18,656 nucleotides of DNA, from NCBI GenBank assembly GCA_000436035.1, contig FR893278.1, positions 42,335 through 60,990 on the forward strand. Direction: 5' to 3'. Of the stretch, positions 8,704 through 15,394 are shown in pieces. How positions within the stretch are numbered: position 1 is the first letter of the stretch; every line of letters begins with the position of its first letter. Below the pieces are notes generated by a model. The model was not told where the DNA came from and did not search any database. It saw nothing but the letters and a program-made list of their open reading frames with translations. The position numbers and the translations under genes are program-made. The stretch is from Prevotella sp. CAG:732 (lineage in GTDB: Bacteria > Bacteroidota > Bacteroidia > Bacteroidales > Bacteroidaceae).

Positions 8704-9387
8704 ATGAAAAGAAACTTCATGATGGGCTTAGCCCTACTGTTGGGCATGACATTTTCAGCCCCTATTGCTTCTCTAGCCAAAGGCAATCATTCCTGCAAAG
8801 CCAACAACTCTGCCCAAGGCTATTACACCCAGTATTATGGCAACAAGCCAGAACTCATCAAAGCTGCCAAGGATTGGTATGCCAAGGGAGAATGGCGCAA
8901 TGGTTTCGACAAGGCTGATGCACACAGCAGTGTCAACCTCGTAGATTTCTACTTGCAGTATCAGAAGAACCCAAAGCAGTGGAAGGCACTCTTCGACTTC
9001 ATCGCCAAGACCGACCTTCTCACCATCGCCAAGGGCAAGCACAAGATTCCAGGCTGCAACCTGACGGTGAGCGTGGAGGACAGCGAGAACGAGCCGCTCG
9101 AAAAGCGAGGCAGCGAAAGCCATTACCATCACATCGACTTCCAGTATGTGGTGAAAGGCACAGAGCGTTTTGGTGTCATCGACCACTATACCAGCAAGCC
9201 CAACTGCAAGTATCGCCCTGATGTCATCCACTACGACTACGACAAGAGCCGCACTCGCTTCTACGACAGCACTCCAGGCGAGTTCTTCATCTTCTTCCCT
9301 GGCGACTGGCACATTGCCAAGGTAGCGAATGACACTGACAACCAAGTGATCAGAGTGATTGTTATCAAGGTGGATTATCAAGACTAA
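8704..9387 (+). CDS. Exported YhcH/YjgK/YiaL (DUF386) family protein
   Basis: This is a 227-residue protein. A signal peptide (MKRNFMMGLALLLGMTFSAPIASLA, cut near residue 25) is followed by an extra segment (about 40-95, including KGEWRNGF and VDFYLQYQKNPKQW) and then the DUF386 cupin-like domain (about 96-225). The domain shows SESHYHHIDFQYVVKGTE (137-154), with histidines for metal binding, and FFIFFPGDWHIAKV (194-207), the family's FPxDxH signature. Family members include sugar anomerases or isomerases linked to sialic acid and other sugars and are mostly cytosolic, so export is notable. It lies 104 bp after rho; no promoter matching the consensus was found in the gap. The substrate is unknown. 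Confidence 0.85.
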   Translation: MKRNFMMGLALLLGMTFSAPIASLAKGNHSCKANNSAQGYYTQYYGNKPELIKAAKDWYAKGEWRNGFDKADAHSSVNLVDFYLQYQKNPKQWKALFDFIAKTDLLTIAKGKHKIPGCNLTVSVEDSENEPLEKRGSESHYHHIDFQYVVKGTERFGVIDHYTSKPNCKYRPDVIHYDYDKSRTRFYDSTPGEFFIFFPGDWHIAKVANDTDNQVIRVIVIKVDYQD

Positions 9388-9423
9388 CCTTGGCTACAAT
9401 CATCCATTGCATGAGGTCAAGTT

Positions 9424-9855
9424 TTACGCTTCTCTAGGCTTGATTGGCACCACCTCACCCTTGCGATTATAACAAGTAATCGTCACAGGAGTGTTTGCCA
9501 AGGCACGCTTGATGTCAACACTCGGAATAAATATGACCCGGCGGGAGGTGATGAGAGAATCATCAGCTTTCGCCGGATTTTTAAAGCTAGCCCCTCTCAC
9601 TCCGAAGCGCAGATTTCCCAAGCCTGGCAACGATACGCAATGACCTTCCGTCACCCACGTCTTGATGACCTCCCCTATGCCATACCAACTGGCTTGCAGA
9701 ATGGGCTTAGGCAGTCCTGTCATGAGAGCAGCTTGTTGCATGACCTTGTCTGCATCCAGCAAGTTGTAGTTACTCGTTTGCATCACGTATGCAAACTCTT
9801 CCTTTCCTTTTTCAAACGAGATATTTCTCTCGACAGCTTTTACTTGTATTCCCAT
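9424..9855 (-). CDS. HU-family (HU-HIG type) DNA-binding protein
   Basis: ATG at 9855 (MGIQVKAVERNISFEKGKEE, 143 residues) is preferred over the upstream extension to 9909, which would run through the promoter. The fold runs from a Bacteroidota-specific N-terminal strand segment (IQVKAVERNIS) through the HU helices (DADKVMQQAALMTGLPKPILQASWYGIGEVIKTWVTEG, about 34-71) and the beta-arm region (VSLPGLGNLRFGVRGASFKNP, 74-94). The conserved HU GxG-F turn appears as LPGLGNLRFG. Such histone-like HU relatives are numerous in Bacteroidota and often encoded near mobile or surface loci. The gene has its own promoter and converges on the DUF386 gene with a 36-bp gap and no clear terminator. Confidence 0.85.
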   Translation of the reverse strand: MGIQVKAVERNISFEKGKEEFAYVMQTSNYNLLDADKVMQQAALMTGLPKPILQASWYGIGEVIKTWVTEGHCVSLPGLGNLRFGVRGASFKNPAKADDSLITSRRVIFIPSVDIKRALANTPVTITCYNRKGEVVPIKPREA

Positions 9856-9878
9856 AGTAATTGAATTTTTCGATGGTG

Positions 9879-9909
9879 CAAAGATACAAACCTTCTTTCG
9901 ATTCACCAA
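9879..9909 (-). promoter_or_regulatory. Promoter of the HU-like gene
   Basis: On the minus strand TATCTTTG (plus CAAAGATA at 9879-9886) is an exact -7 box. A CTTGG-type -33 element (TTG from plus CAA at 9907-9909) lies 20 bp upstream. The leader to the ATG at 9855 would be about 17 nt. The 22-bp tandem repeat begins 15 bp upstream of this promoter. Confidence 0.65.
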
Positions 9910-9923
9910 GGTTTGTCACGCTA

Positions 9924-10004
9924 GTCGGGAGAAAAAACGTCGGGAGGTTTTTGGAATTTCCTCGGGAGGTTTTTGAAAAAACGTCGGGAGGTTTTTCTGA
10001 AAGC
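9924..10004. repeat. 22-bp tandem repeat, 3.7 copies
   Basis: Three contiguous 22-bp units start at 9939, 9961 and 9983. Each begins (G/C)TCGGGAGGTTTTT and ends in eight more variable bases. A shortened 15-bp unit with the same GTCGGGAG start precedes them at 9924. The 22-bp period is about two helical turns and puts T5 tracts on one face of the helix. Directly after the last unit, CCGACGTTT (10008-10016) is the exact inverse of AAACGTCGG (9979-9987), and GCCTACCGA occurs at 10003 and again at 10047. No protein is encoded. Confidence 0.85.
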
Positions 10005-10060
10005 CTACCGACGTTTATTAGAATGCCTTGTTAGGGAAATCCCAAGGCCTACCGATTTTA

Positions 10061-10201
10061 ATGAAGTATCATCTTTATCAACTTGTCCATATAGTTGACA
10101 TCATCCTTGAACAGCACATGGTTATCTGTAACCAAATGACAGAACTATTCCAGCGTAACAAATCAACTATATCTAGACATATTAAGAATACTGATCCGTA
10201 A
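10061..10201 (+). pseudogene. Frameshifted N-terminal remnant of a RhuM-like (virulence RhuM family) gene
   Basis: An ATG at 10061 opens a 46-codon frame ending TAA at 10199-10201. Its second half reads QMTELFQRNKSTISRHIKN (from 10133), which matches from memory the N-terminal helix-turn-helix of RhuM-family proteins (WL-x-QxQMAELF...STISRHIKN). The family's preceding TxWLS motif is present but in another frame (STWLSV at 10113-10130), and VDIILE before it (10094-10111) is back in the first frame. Two nearby compensating frameshifts therefore explain the pattern. The gene stops where a 300-residue family would continue, so only a scrap remains. RhuM genes are often carried on islands, which suggests past horizontal gain and loss. 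Assignment rests on remembered motifs. Confidence 0.5.
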
Positions 10202-10239
10202 GGCGTGTCACTCCCATCAGCCAAACCTCACTTAAACAA

Positions 10240-10304
10240 AAAAGTCCCTTCACTCTAAAACACTGACAACTCTATCAGTTGGCTTACTGAGTGAAGGGAC
10301 TTTT
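10240..10304 (-). terminator. Strong terminator of uxaC (probably bidirectional)
   Basis: AAAAGTCCCTTCACTC (10240-10255) and GAGTGAAGGGACTTTT (10289-10304) form a perfect 16-bp stem with a smaller inner hairpin (CTGA/TCAG) in the 33-nt loop. On the minus strand the stem ends in a long T-run (ACTTTTTTTGTTT), which is right for stopping uxaC transcription 78 nt below its stop codon. Confidence 0.8.
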
Positions 10305-10381
10305 ATATATCTAACTTATCTTATGATTCTATCTAGTAACAATAGAAATTCACCTATGCGCTAGGTATTTTCCATCGAATA

Positions 10382-11785
10382 TTAATAGAACTTGAAGTAG
10401 TTGCGAGCATTGTTGTAAGAGATGTCCTCTACCATGCGAGAGAGACTCTCCATATCGTTAGGCAACAAGCCTTTCTCTACATCGTTTCCGAGCAAGTTGC
10501 AAAGCAAACGACGGAAGTACTCATGACGTGGGTAGCTGAGGAATGAACGAGAGTCGGTCAACATACCTACGAAACGGCTCAACAAGCCCAATACTGAGAG
10601 GGCATTCATCTGCTTGGTCATACCATCGAGCTGGTCGTTGAACCACCAACCTGAACCGAACTGAATCTTTCCTGGGCAAGAACCATCCTGGAAGTTACCG
10701 AGCATAGTAGCGATTACCTCGTTGGCACATGGGTTCAAGCAATACAAGATAGTACGTGTCAACTTGCCTTCCATGTTCAATTCGTTCAAGAAGCTGCTCA
10801 TAGCCTTGGCTGTAGTGAATTCACCGATAGAATCGAAACCGGTATCAGCACCCAACTTATTGTACATCAAAGTATTGTTATCACGGATAGCACCATAGTG
10901 ATACTGCTGAGTCCAGTCGGCAGCATGATCCATCTCAGCGCAAACCTTCAAGAATGCGTGCTTGTACTGACGTACCTCTACAGTAGAAAGCTGCTGACCA
11001 CGCATAGCTTTAGAGAAGATGGTCTCAATCTGAGAATCAGTATATGGATCATCATAGAACTCCTCGATACCATGGTCGCTCAACTTACAACCATTCTCTG
11101 AGAAGAAGTCATGACGCTTCTGAAGAGCATCTACCATATCCTGGAAGGTAGTAACAGTAACACCTGCTACCTCACCCAACTTATTCATATACTCAGCGAA
11201 GTCTGGCTTCTCGATGTTCATCGCCTTGTCAGGACGCCAAGCTGGAATCATCTTGATCTCGAAACCACTCTCACGAGTCTGCTTGTGATAGCGAAGATCA
11301 TCGATTGGGTCGTCTGTAGTACATACGCACTCTACATGATAACGACGCATCAAGCCACGAGCGCTGTACTCTGGCAACTGCAACTTCTCGTTACATTCAT
11401 CGAAAATCTCACGAGCAGTCTTTGGACTGAGTTGCTTCTCGATACCAAAAGCAGTTTTGAGCTCCAAGTGAGTCCAGTGATAAAGAGGGTTACGGAATGT
11501 ATAAGGCACTGTCTCTGCCCATTTCTCAAACTTCTCCCAGTCGGTAGTATCAGTACCAGTGCAGTAGCGCTCATCCACGCCATTGGTACGCATAGCACGC
11601 CACTTGTAATGGTCACCGCCGAGCCAAAGCTCTGTGATACTCTTAAACTTGTGATCATTAGCTACCATCTCAGGGATGAGGTGACAGTGATAATCAATGA
11701 TAGGCATCTTTGCCGCATGATTGTGGAAAAGATCTTGCGCAGTCTTAGTGTCGAGCAAGAAATTTTCATCCATAAATTGTTTCAT
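10382..11785 (-). CDS. uxaC: Glucuronate (uronate) isomerase UxaC
   Basis: This is a 467-residue protein of the usual family length. It begins MKQFMDENFLLDTKTAQDLF and has the metal-site motif DYHCHLIPEM (31-40, His33 and His35). Further family landmarks are WLGGDHYKWRAMRTNG, CTTDDPIDDLRYH, FQFGSGWWFNDQLDGM-type text (read here as IQFGSGWWFNDQLDG) and GMLTDSRSFLSYPRHEYFRR near the C-terminus. It interconverts D-glucuronate/fructuronate and D-galacturonate/tagaturonate, the first cytoplasmic step in pectin and glucuronide use. It has its own promoter, a strong terminator, and an AraC-type regulator gene just upstream on the same strand. No uxaB, uxuA or kdg genes lie in the window. Confidence 0.97.
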   Translation of the reverse strand: MKQFMDENFLLDTKTAQDLFHNHAAKMPIIDYHCHLIPEMVANDHKFKSITELWLGGDHYKWRAMRTNGVDERYCTGTDTTDWEKFEKWAETVPYTFRNPLYHWTHLELKTAFGIEKQLSPKTAREIFDECNEKLQLPEYSARGLMRRYHVECVCTTDDPIDDLRYHKQTRESGFEIKMIPAWRPDKAMNIEKPDFAEYMNKLGEVAGVTVTTFQDMVDALQKRHDFFSENGCKLSDHGIEEFYDDPYTDSQIETIFSKAMRGQQLSTVEVRQYKHAFLKVCAEMDHAADWTQQYHYGAIRDNNTLMYNKLGADTGFDSIGEFTTAKAMSSFLNELNMEGKLTRTILYCLNPCANEVIATMLGNFQDGSCPGKIQFGSGWWFNDQLDGMTKQMNALSVLGLLSRFVGMLTDSRSFLSYPRHEYFRRLLCNLLGNDVEKGLLPNDMESLSRMVEDISYNNARNYFKFY

Positions 11786-11846
11786 AATCGTATAGTAGTT
11801 TTTAAATGTTTTGTCTGTTAGAACCGCAAAATCATCGATTCAACTG

Positions 11847-11878
11847 CAAATTTAATACAAAATCTCTAAACGACCAAA
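11847..11878 (-). promoter_or_regulatory. uxaC promoter
   Basis: Minus-strand TTTG (plus CAAA at 11875-11878), a 20-bp spacer and TAAATTTG (plus CAAATTTA at 11847-11854) match the consensus exactly. The leader to the uxaC ATG would be about 55 nt. Upstream, AAACGATT (11911-11918) fits the AAnCGnTT core typical of LacI-family operators. Confidence 0.75.
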
Positions 11879-11936
11879 TCTAAAAGTGGAAAAATAACAT
11901 TTATAAACTTAAACGATTACGTATATATATAAAAGC

Positions 11937-11988
11937 AGTAAGGTTCGATGACCACTGAAGTTTACTTCGTGGGTCATCGAACCTTACT
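11937..11988 (-). terminator. Terminator below the AraC-type gene
   Basis: AGTAAGGTTCGATGACC (11937-11953) and GGTCATCGAACCTTACT (11972-11988) form a perfect 17-bp stem. It extends inward through CAC/GTG and GAAG/CTTC with a bulged base to a TTTA loop. On the minus strand it is followed by GCTTTTATAT. It lies about 50 nt below the AraC stop and separates that gene from the uxaC promoter. Confidence 0.8.
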
Positions 11989-12039
11989 CCATAGTGCAAT
12001 GAAGCCTAATGCATTTTCAGACCATAAACATCGCCTTGA

Positions 12040-12927
12040 TTATACGATAATCCTCGTCTTGTGATAGTTCTCACGGAACTCACTCGGCGAGCATCCCTTT
12101 TTCTTCTTGAAGATACGGTTGAAGTTGCTCAAGTTATTGAAACCGCAATCGAAACCGATTTCACTGATTGACTTGGCTGTATCAACCAGCATACGAGCGG
12201 CATATCCCAACCGCAAGTCGATGATATACTCACTGATGTTACGCCCCGTATGAAGTTTGAAGAATCGGCTGAACGCACTCGGGCTCATACCAGCCAAGTC
12301 GGCAAGAGCAGGCAAGCGCAAGTCGTCCATATAGTTCTTGGAGATATAATTCTTTACCTTTAGGATTCTTCGGCTGTCATCCTCCACTGCCACCTTTGCA
12401 TAACTGCTAGAGGCAAGTGTACGGGCTCCCTCACAACGAGAGAGTTCATAAAGAATAGTCAAGAACTGCTGCACGGCATAGAAACCATCCTTCACGGTAC
12501 TCAATGTATCCAACATACCATACACCTTCAAGATGGCCTTCATCGGAAATACCAATCCCTTGCGTGCCTCCTGCATCATTCGAGTGATGCTGGCGTATGG
12601 GTTTCTGCCGAAGAGCGTCTCCGTGCCCATACTGAAGTCGAATTGTATGGTGATTTCACGAATATCCTCACTATGGCACTCGTTCTGTTCCCACACATGT
12701 TCCAAGTCTGGCGAAGTGATCAGACAGAGGTCATAGTCGTCTATCACCTCCTGCGAATCCCCGACAATTCTCTTTACTCCCTTGGCATTCTCGACAAAGT
12801 TGAGTTCAAATACGGAGTGATTGTGGATAGGATAAGTAAATTCCTTCTTGTGCCTATCAGCGATGTAGAGAACATCTTTACCCATCAGCGGGGTGATCTC
12901 ATGAATGATTCTTCTTTCTTCAGCCAT
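12040..12927 (-). CDS. AraC-family transcriptional regulator
   Basis: This is a 295-residue protein with an N-terminal cupin sensing domain (about 28-85; FTYPIHNHSVFELNFVENAKG with the paired His of the cupin fold) and a C-terminal double helix-turn-helix (about 188-290). In the latter, LPALADLAGMSPSAFSRFFK forms the first HTH and ISEIGFDCGFNNLSNFNRIFKKKKGCSPSEFR the second, with the classic GFxxxSNFxRxFKKxxGxSPxxFR signature. AraC proteins of this layout bind a sugar-like ligand and activate catabolic genes. uxaC, next downstream, is a natural candidate target, but this is inferred from position alone. No promoter was found in the 45 bp after dapA, so it may be read through from dapA. Confidence 0.93.
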   Translation of the reverse strand: MAEERRIIHEITPLMGKDVLYIADRHKKEFTYPIHNHSVFELNFVENAKGVKRIVGDSQEVIDDYDLCLITSPDLEHVWEQNECHSEDIREITIQFDFSMGTETLFGRNPYASITRMMQEARKGLVFPMKAILKVYGMLDTLSTVKDGFYAVQQFLTILYELSRCEGARTLASSSYAKVAVEDDSRRILKVKNYISKNYMDDLRLPALADLAGMSPSAFSRFFKLHTGRNISEYIIDLRLGYAARMLVDTAKSISEIGFDCGFNNLSNFNRIFKKKKGCSPSEFRENYHKTRIIV

Positions 12928-12959
12928 ATATCAGTGATTAATTAATAAAATTATGTAGG

Positions 12960-12989
12960 AAGACTTACGCCATTAAAAGCGTAAGTCTT
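12960..12989 (-). terminator. Hairpin spanning the dapA stop codon
   Basis: AAGACTTACGC (12960-12970) and GCGTAAGTCTT (12979-12989) form a perfect 11-bp stem. One arm is the coding sequence for the last residues of DapA (DLR), and the TAA stop lies in the 8-nt loop. On the minus strand the stem is followed by CCTACATAATTTTATT, a modest T-rich tail, so termination may be partial and some transcript could continue into the AraC gene. Confidence 0.5.
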
Positions 12990-13860
12990 TCATAATATCG
13001 CTCATCTTTTGCTTGGTTGCGATACGAGTAGGAACGAGAGGCAAACGAAGTTCGTTCTCGATGAAGCCCATATCGTTGAGCAATGCCTTAACACCGGCAG
13101 GGTTGCCATCCACAAACAATAAGCTATACAATTCGGTGAAAGCATGGTGAATCTTTCGTGCTGGCTCATACTCGCCACGGAATTCCAAGCGAATCATACG
13201 ACTGAATGCCTTTGGCAAAGCATTTCCAATCACAGAGATGACACCAGCTGCGCCACTCGCTACCATAGAGAATGTCAAAGCGTCATCGCCACTAATTACC
13301 TCGAAGTTATCAGGCTTGTTCTTGATGATTTCATCTACCTGCTCCAAGCTACCGCTAGCTTCCTTGATAGCCACGATGTTAGGGAAATCACGAGCGATAC
13401 GACAAGTGGTCTCTGGCTTCATGTTGACACCCGTTCTGCCTGGTACATTATATAATACAATAGGAAGAGGACTCACCTCTGCTATCGCCTTGAAATGCTG
13501 ATAAAGTCCTTCCTGTGAAGGTTTGTTATAGTAAGGGCAAATGCTGAGAATGCCATCGATGCCACTCCAATCCGAGTTCTTGATTTCATCGACAACTGCA
13601 GCAGTATTGTTGCCACCACAATATTTCAGGATTTTCACACGACCATGGTTCACGTCCTTGACAAGTTGGGTGATGTTATCCTTCTCCTCTTTAGTCAAGC
13701 ATGGAGCCTCACCAGTTGTGGCAAGGATGCAAAGGAAGTCTGCACCATTGTCAATTTGGAACTCAACCAAGCGCTTCAAAGCTTGATAGTCAACCGAGCC
13801 ATCGGTCTTGAATGGGGTTATGAGAGCTATACCTAAGCCTCTAAAAATATTCTGTGCCAT
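12973..13860 (-). CDS. dapA: 4-hydroxy-tetrahydrodipicolinate synthase
   Basis: This 295-residue class I aldolase has every DapA landmark: ATTGE (47-51), PYYNKPSQEGLY (109-120, active-site Tyr), YNVPGRTG (137-144) with Tyr137 and the carboxylate-binding Arg142, the Schiff-base lysine in IKEASG (Lys166) and ISGDD (189-193). Arg142 argues for true DapA and against N-acetylneuraminate lyase. It condenses pyruvate with aspartate semialdehyde at the entry to diaminopimelate and lysine synthesis in the cytoplasm. It has its own promoter and diverges from truA. Confidence 0.96.
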   Translation of the reverse strand: MAQNIFRGLGIALITPFKTDGSVDYQALKRLVEFQIDNGADFLCILATTGEAPCLTKEEKDNITQLVKDVNHGRVKILKYCGGNNTAAVVDEIKNSDWSGIDGILSICPYYNKPSQEGLYQHFKAIAEVSPLPIVLYNVPGRTGVNMKPETTCRIARDFPNIVAIKEASGSLEQVDEIIKNKPDNFEVISGDDALTFSMVASGAAGVISVIGNALPKAFSRMIRLEFRGEYEPARKIHHAFTELYSLLFVDGNPAGVKALLNDMGFIENELRLPLVPTRIATKQKMSDIMKDLRF

Positions 13861-13884
13861 AATTCAGTATTACAAAATCATCCG

Positions 13885-13915
13885 CAAAAGTACAAATTTA
13901 TTGCCAATTTGCAAA
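13885..13915 (-). promoter_or_regulatory. dapA promoter
   Basis: Minus-strand TTTG (plus CAAA at 13912-13915), a 19-bp spacer and TACTTTTG (plus CAAAAGTA at 13885-13892) fit the consensus. The predicted leader to the ATG at 13860 is about 18 nt. Confidence 0.65.
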
Positions 13916-13996
13916 ATAAAAGGTTACTTTTCTTTCATAATTGTATCAAAAATGAATTTATTTGGTATTATTATCGCAAATATCACATTTTTTTAG

Positions 13997-14004
13997 TACT
14001 TTTG
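13997..14004 (+). promoter_or_regulatory. -7 box directly before truA
   Basis: TACTTTTG is an exact TAnnTTTG box that ends 5 nt before the truA ATG. No TTTG lies at the expected distance upstream (13973-13977 is ATCGC). If used, the transcript would start at or within a few bases of the ATG and be essentially leaderless. Confidence 0.4.
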
Positions 14005-14009
14005 CACCC

Positions 14010-14777
14010 ATGAGCAGATACTTTATTACCTTCAGTTATGATGGTACCCACTACCATGGTTGGCAAATCCAACCCAATGCCAATACGGTGCAACAAGAGT
14101 TGCAACGTGGCTTGTCGATATTGTTGAGAAAAGACATGGAAGTAGTGGGAGCTGGACGTACTGACACGGGAGTTCACGCCAGAAAGATGGCGGCACATTT
14201 CGATTGGGAGAGCTTGGATGCCGATGGAAACAACCAAGGGCTTCCGATGCCTTGCGACCAACTGGTGTATCGCCTGAACAGGATCCTCCCTCGCGACATC
14301 TCCGTGCTGGATGTGTTTCCTGTAAGCGATGACATGCACGCCCGTTTCTCAGCAACCTCGCGTACCTATCATTATTATATACATACACAGAAAGATCCTT
14401 TCCAGCGTCACTATTCCTTGCAGATGAACTACCCTTTGGATTTCGCAAGGATGAACGAGGCGGCACAAATGTTCTTGGAGCACGAGGACTATGCGGCTTT
14501 CTGCAAGGCTGGAGGTGACAACAAGACCACCATCTGCCACGTCACACAAGCCCGATGGGTACAGACCTCCCCTACCACTTGGTATTTTGAGATTACAGCC
14601 AACCGATTCTTGCGAAACATGGTGAGAGCGGTCGTTGGTACACTGATTGAGGTAGGCAGAGGCAAGATGACGATGGAACAATTTGAGGACATCTTGCACA
14701 ATGGTTCGAGAAGTGATGCCGGCGAAAGCATGCCAGGCAATGCCTTGTTCTTGGAAGATGTCGCTTATGATTTTTAG
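14010..14777 (+). CDS. truA: tRNA pseudouridine(38-40) synthase TruA
   Basis: ATG at 14010 gives MSRYFITFSYDGTHYHGWQI, the standard TruA beginning. The longer frame to 13962 would add 16 residues read through the promoter. The 255-residue product has GAGRTDTGVHARKM (48-60) with catalytic Asp52, FSATSRTYHYYIH, and the C-terminal NRFLRNMVRAVVGTLIEVGRGKM. It makes pseudouridine at positions 38-40 of the tRNA anticodon arm. It stands alone, diverging from dapA and converging on the YigZ gene. Confidence 0.96.
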   Translation: MSRYFITFSYDGTHYHGWQIQPNANTVQQELQRGLSILLRKDMEVVGAGRTDTGVHARKMAAHFDWESLDADGNNQGLPMPCDQLVYRLNRILPRDISVLDVFPVSDDMHARFSATSRTYHYYIHTQKDPFQRHYSLQMNYPLDFARMNEAAQMFLEHEDYAAFCKAGGDNKTTICHVTQARWVQTSPTTWYFEITANRFLRNMVRAVVGTLIEVGRGKMTMEQFEDILHNGSRSDAGESMPGNALFLEDVAYDF

Positions 14778-14788
14778 AAATAAAAAAT

Positions 14789-14835
14789 CCCGCTTGAAGA
14801 ACTCCCTTATTCAAAGGAGAGTTTCTTCAAGCGGG
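14789..14835. terminator. Shared bidirectional terminator of truA and the YigZ gene
   Basis: CCCGCTTGAAGAA (14789-14801) pairs with TTCTTCAAGCGGG (14823-14835), and the stem continues inward with CTCCCTT against AAGGAGAG after a small bulge. It is preceded by AAAAAAT and followed by TTCTTAATT, so it can act in both directions. The right arm is inside the coding sequence of the YigZ protein, whose stop codon lies at 14807-14809 within the hairpin. Confidence 0.75.
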
Positions 14836-15394
14836 TTCTTAATTGTTCAGCCTCGCTCTTTCGGATAGAAAGTTGGATGCTACACGTATTATCAAACTGC
14901 TGGTCAACGATGCGAGGATTCATCTCCTTGACAATCCTCATCACATCATTCATCATCGGATAAGTGAAGTCGTAAGTCACGATTTCCTCTACTTGCTTCG
15001 TCACCTCCTCACAATGCGACAAGACATCTATCGTCGCTTCCCTATAAGCGACAATCAGACCACTAGTTCCAAGTTTCACACCACCGAAATAACGAATGAC
15101 AACCACCAAAATATCAGTCAGTTCTGCCTTGTTGATTTGTCCCAAGATTGGTTTGCCAGCAGTGGAAGAAGGTTCTCCATCATCGTTGGCACGAAACTCC
15201 TGACGTTCAGGACCCAACATATAAGCATAGCAACAATGGCGGGCATCGTAGTATTTCTTGCGATAGGCACCCACTATCTCCTTCACCTCATCTACCGATG
15301 TCACATGATGGGCAAAGGCGAGGAACTTACTTCGTTTCTCTGTGTAATATCCCTCGCCAATGGTATCTGTTATCGTTTTGTATTCGTCTATCAT
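14807..15394 (-). CDS. YigZ/IMPACT (UPF0029) family protein
   Basis: ATG at 15394 (MIDEYKTITDTIGEGYYTEK) gives 195 residues; a TTG one codon earlier is a less likely start. The family signature is complete: KRSKFLAFAHHV, DARHCCYAYMLG, ANDDGEPSSTAGKPIL and VVVIRYFGGVKLGTSGL (roughly residues 20-125), followed by the small C-terminal DUF1949-like domain. IMPACT homologues bind translation factors or RNA, and bacterial YigZ has no settled role. The start overlaps the DUF1015 stop as TGATG, which implies translational coupling, and the gene ends inside the terminator shared with truA. Confidence 0.9.
   Translation of the reverse strand: MIDEYKTITDTIGEGYYTEKRSKFLAFAHHVTSVDEVKEIVGAYRKKYYDARHCCYAYMLGPERQEFRANDDGEPSSTAGKPILGQINKAELTDILVVVIRYFGGVKLGTSGLIVAYREATIDVLSHCEEVTKQVEEIVTYDFTYPMMNDVMRIVKEMNPRIVDQQFDNTCSIQLSIRKSEAEQLRTRLKKLSFE

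Noticed and set aside
9856..9909. 18-residue extension of the HU-like protein
   Set aside because: It would be translated from within its own promoter, and the family begins at MGIQVKAVER.
9924..10016. CRISPR array
   Set aside because: The 22-bp units are contiguous and have no unique spacers between them, and no cas genes are nearby.
12973..13860. N-acetylneuraminate lyase or another class I aldolase instead of DapA
   Set aside because: The carboxylate-binding Arg in YNVPGRTG and the TTGE motif favour dihydrodipicolinate synthase, and no sialic acid genes are adjacent.
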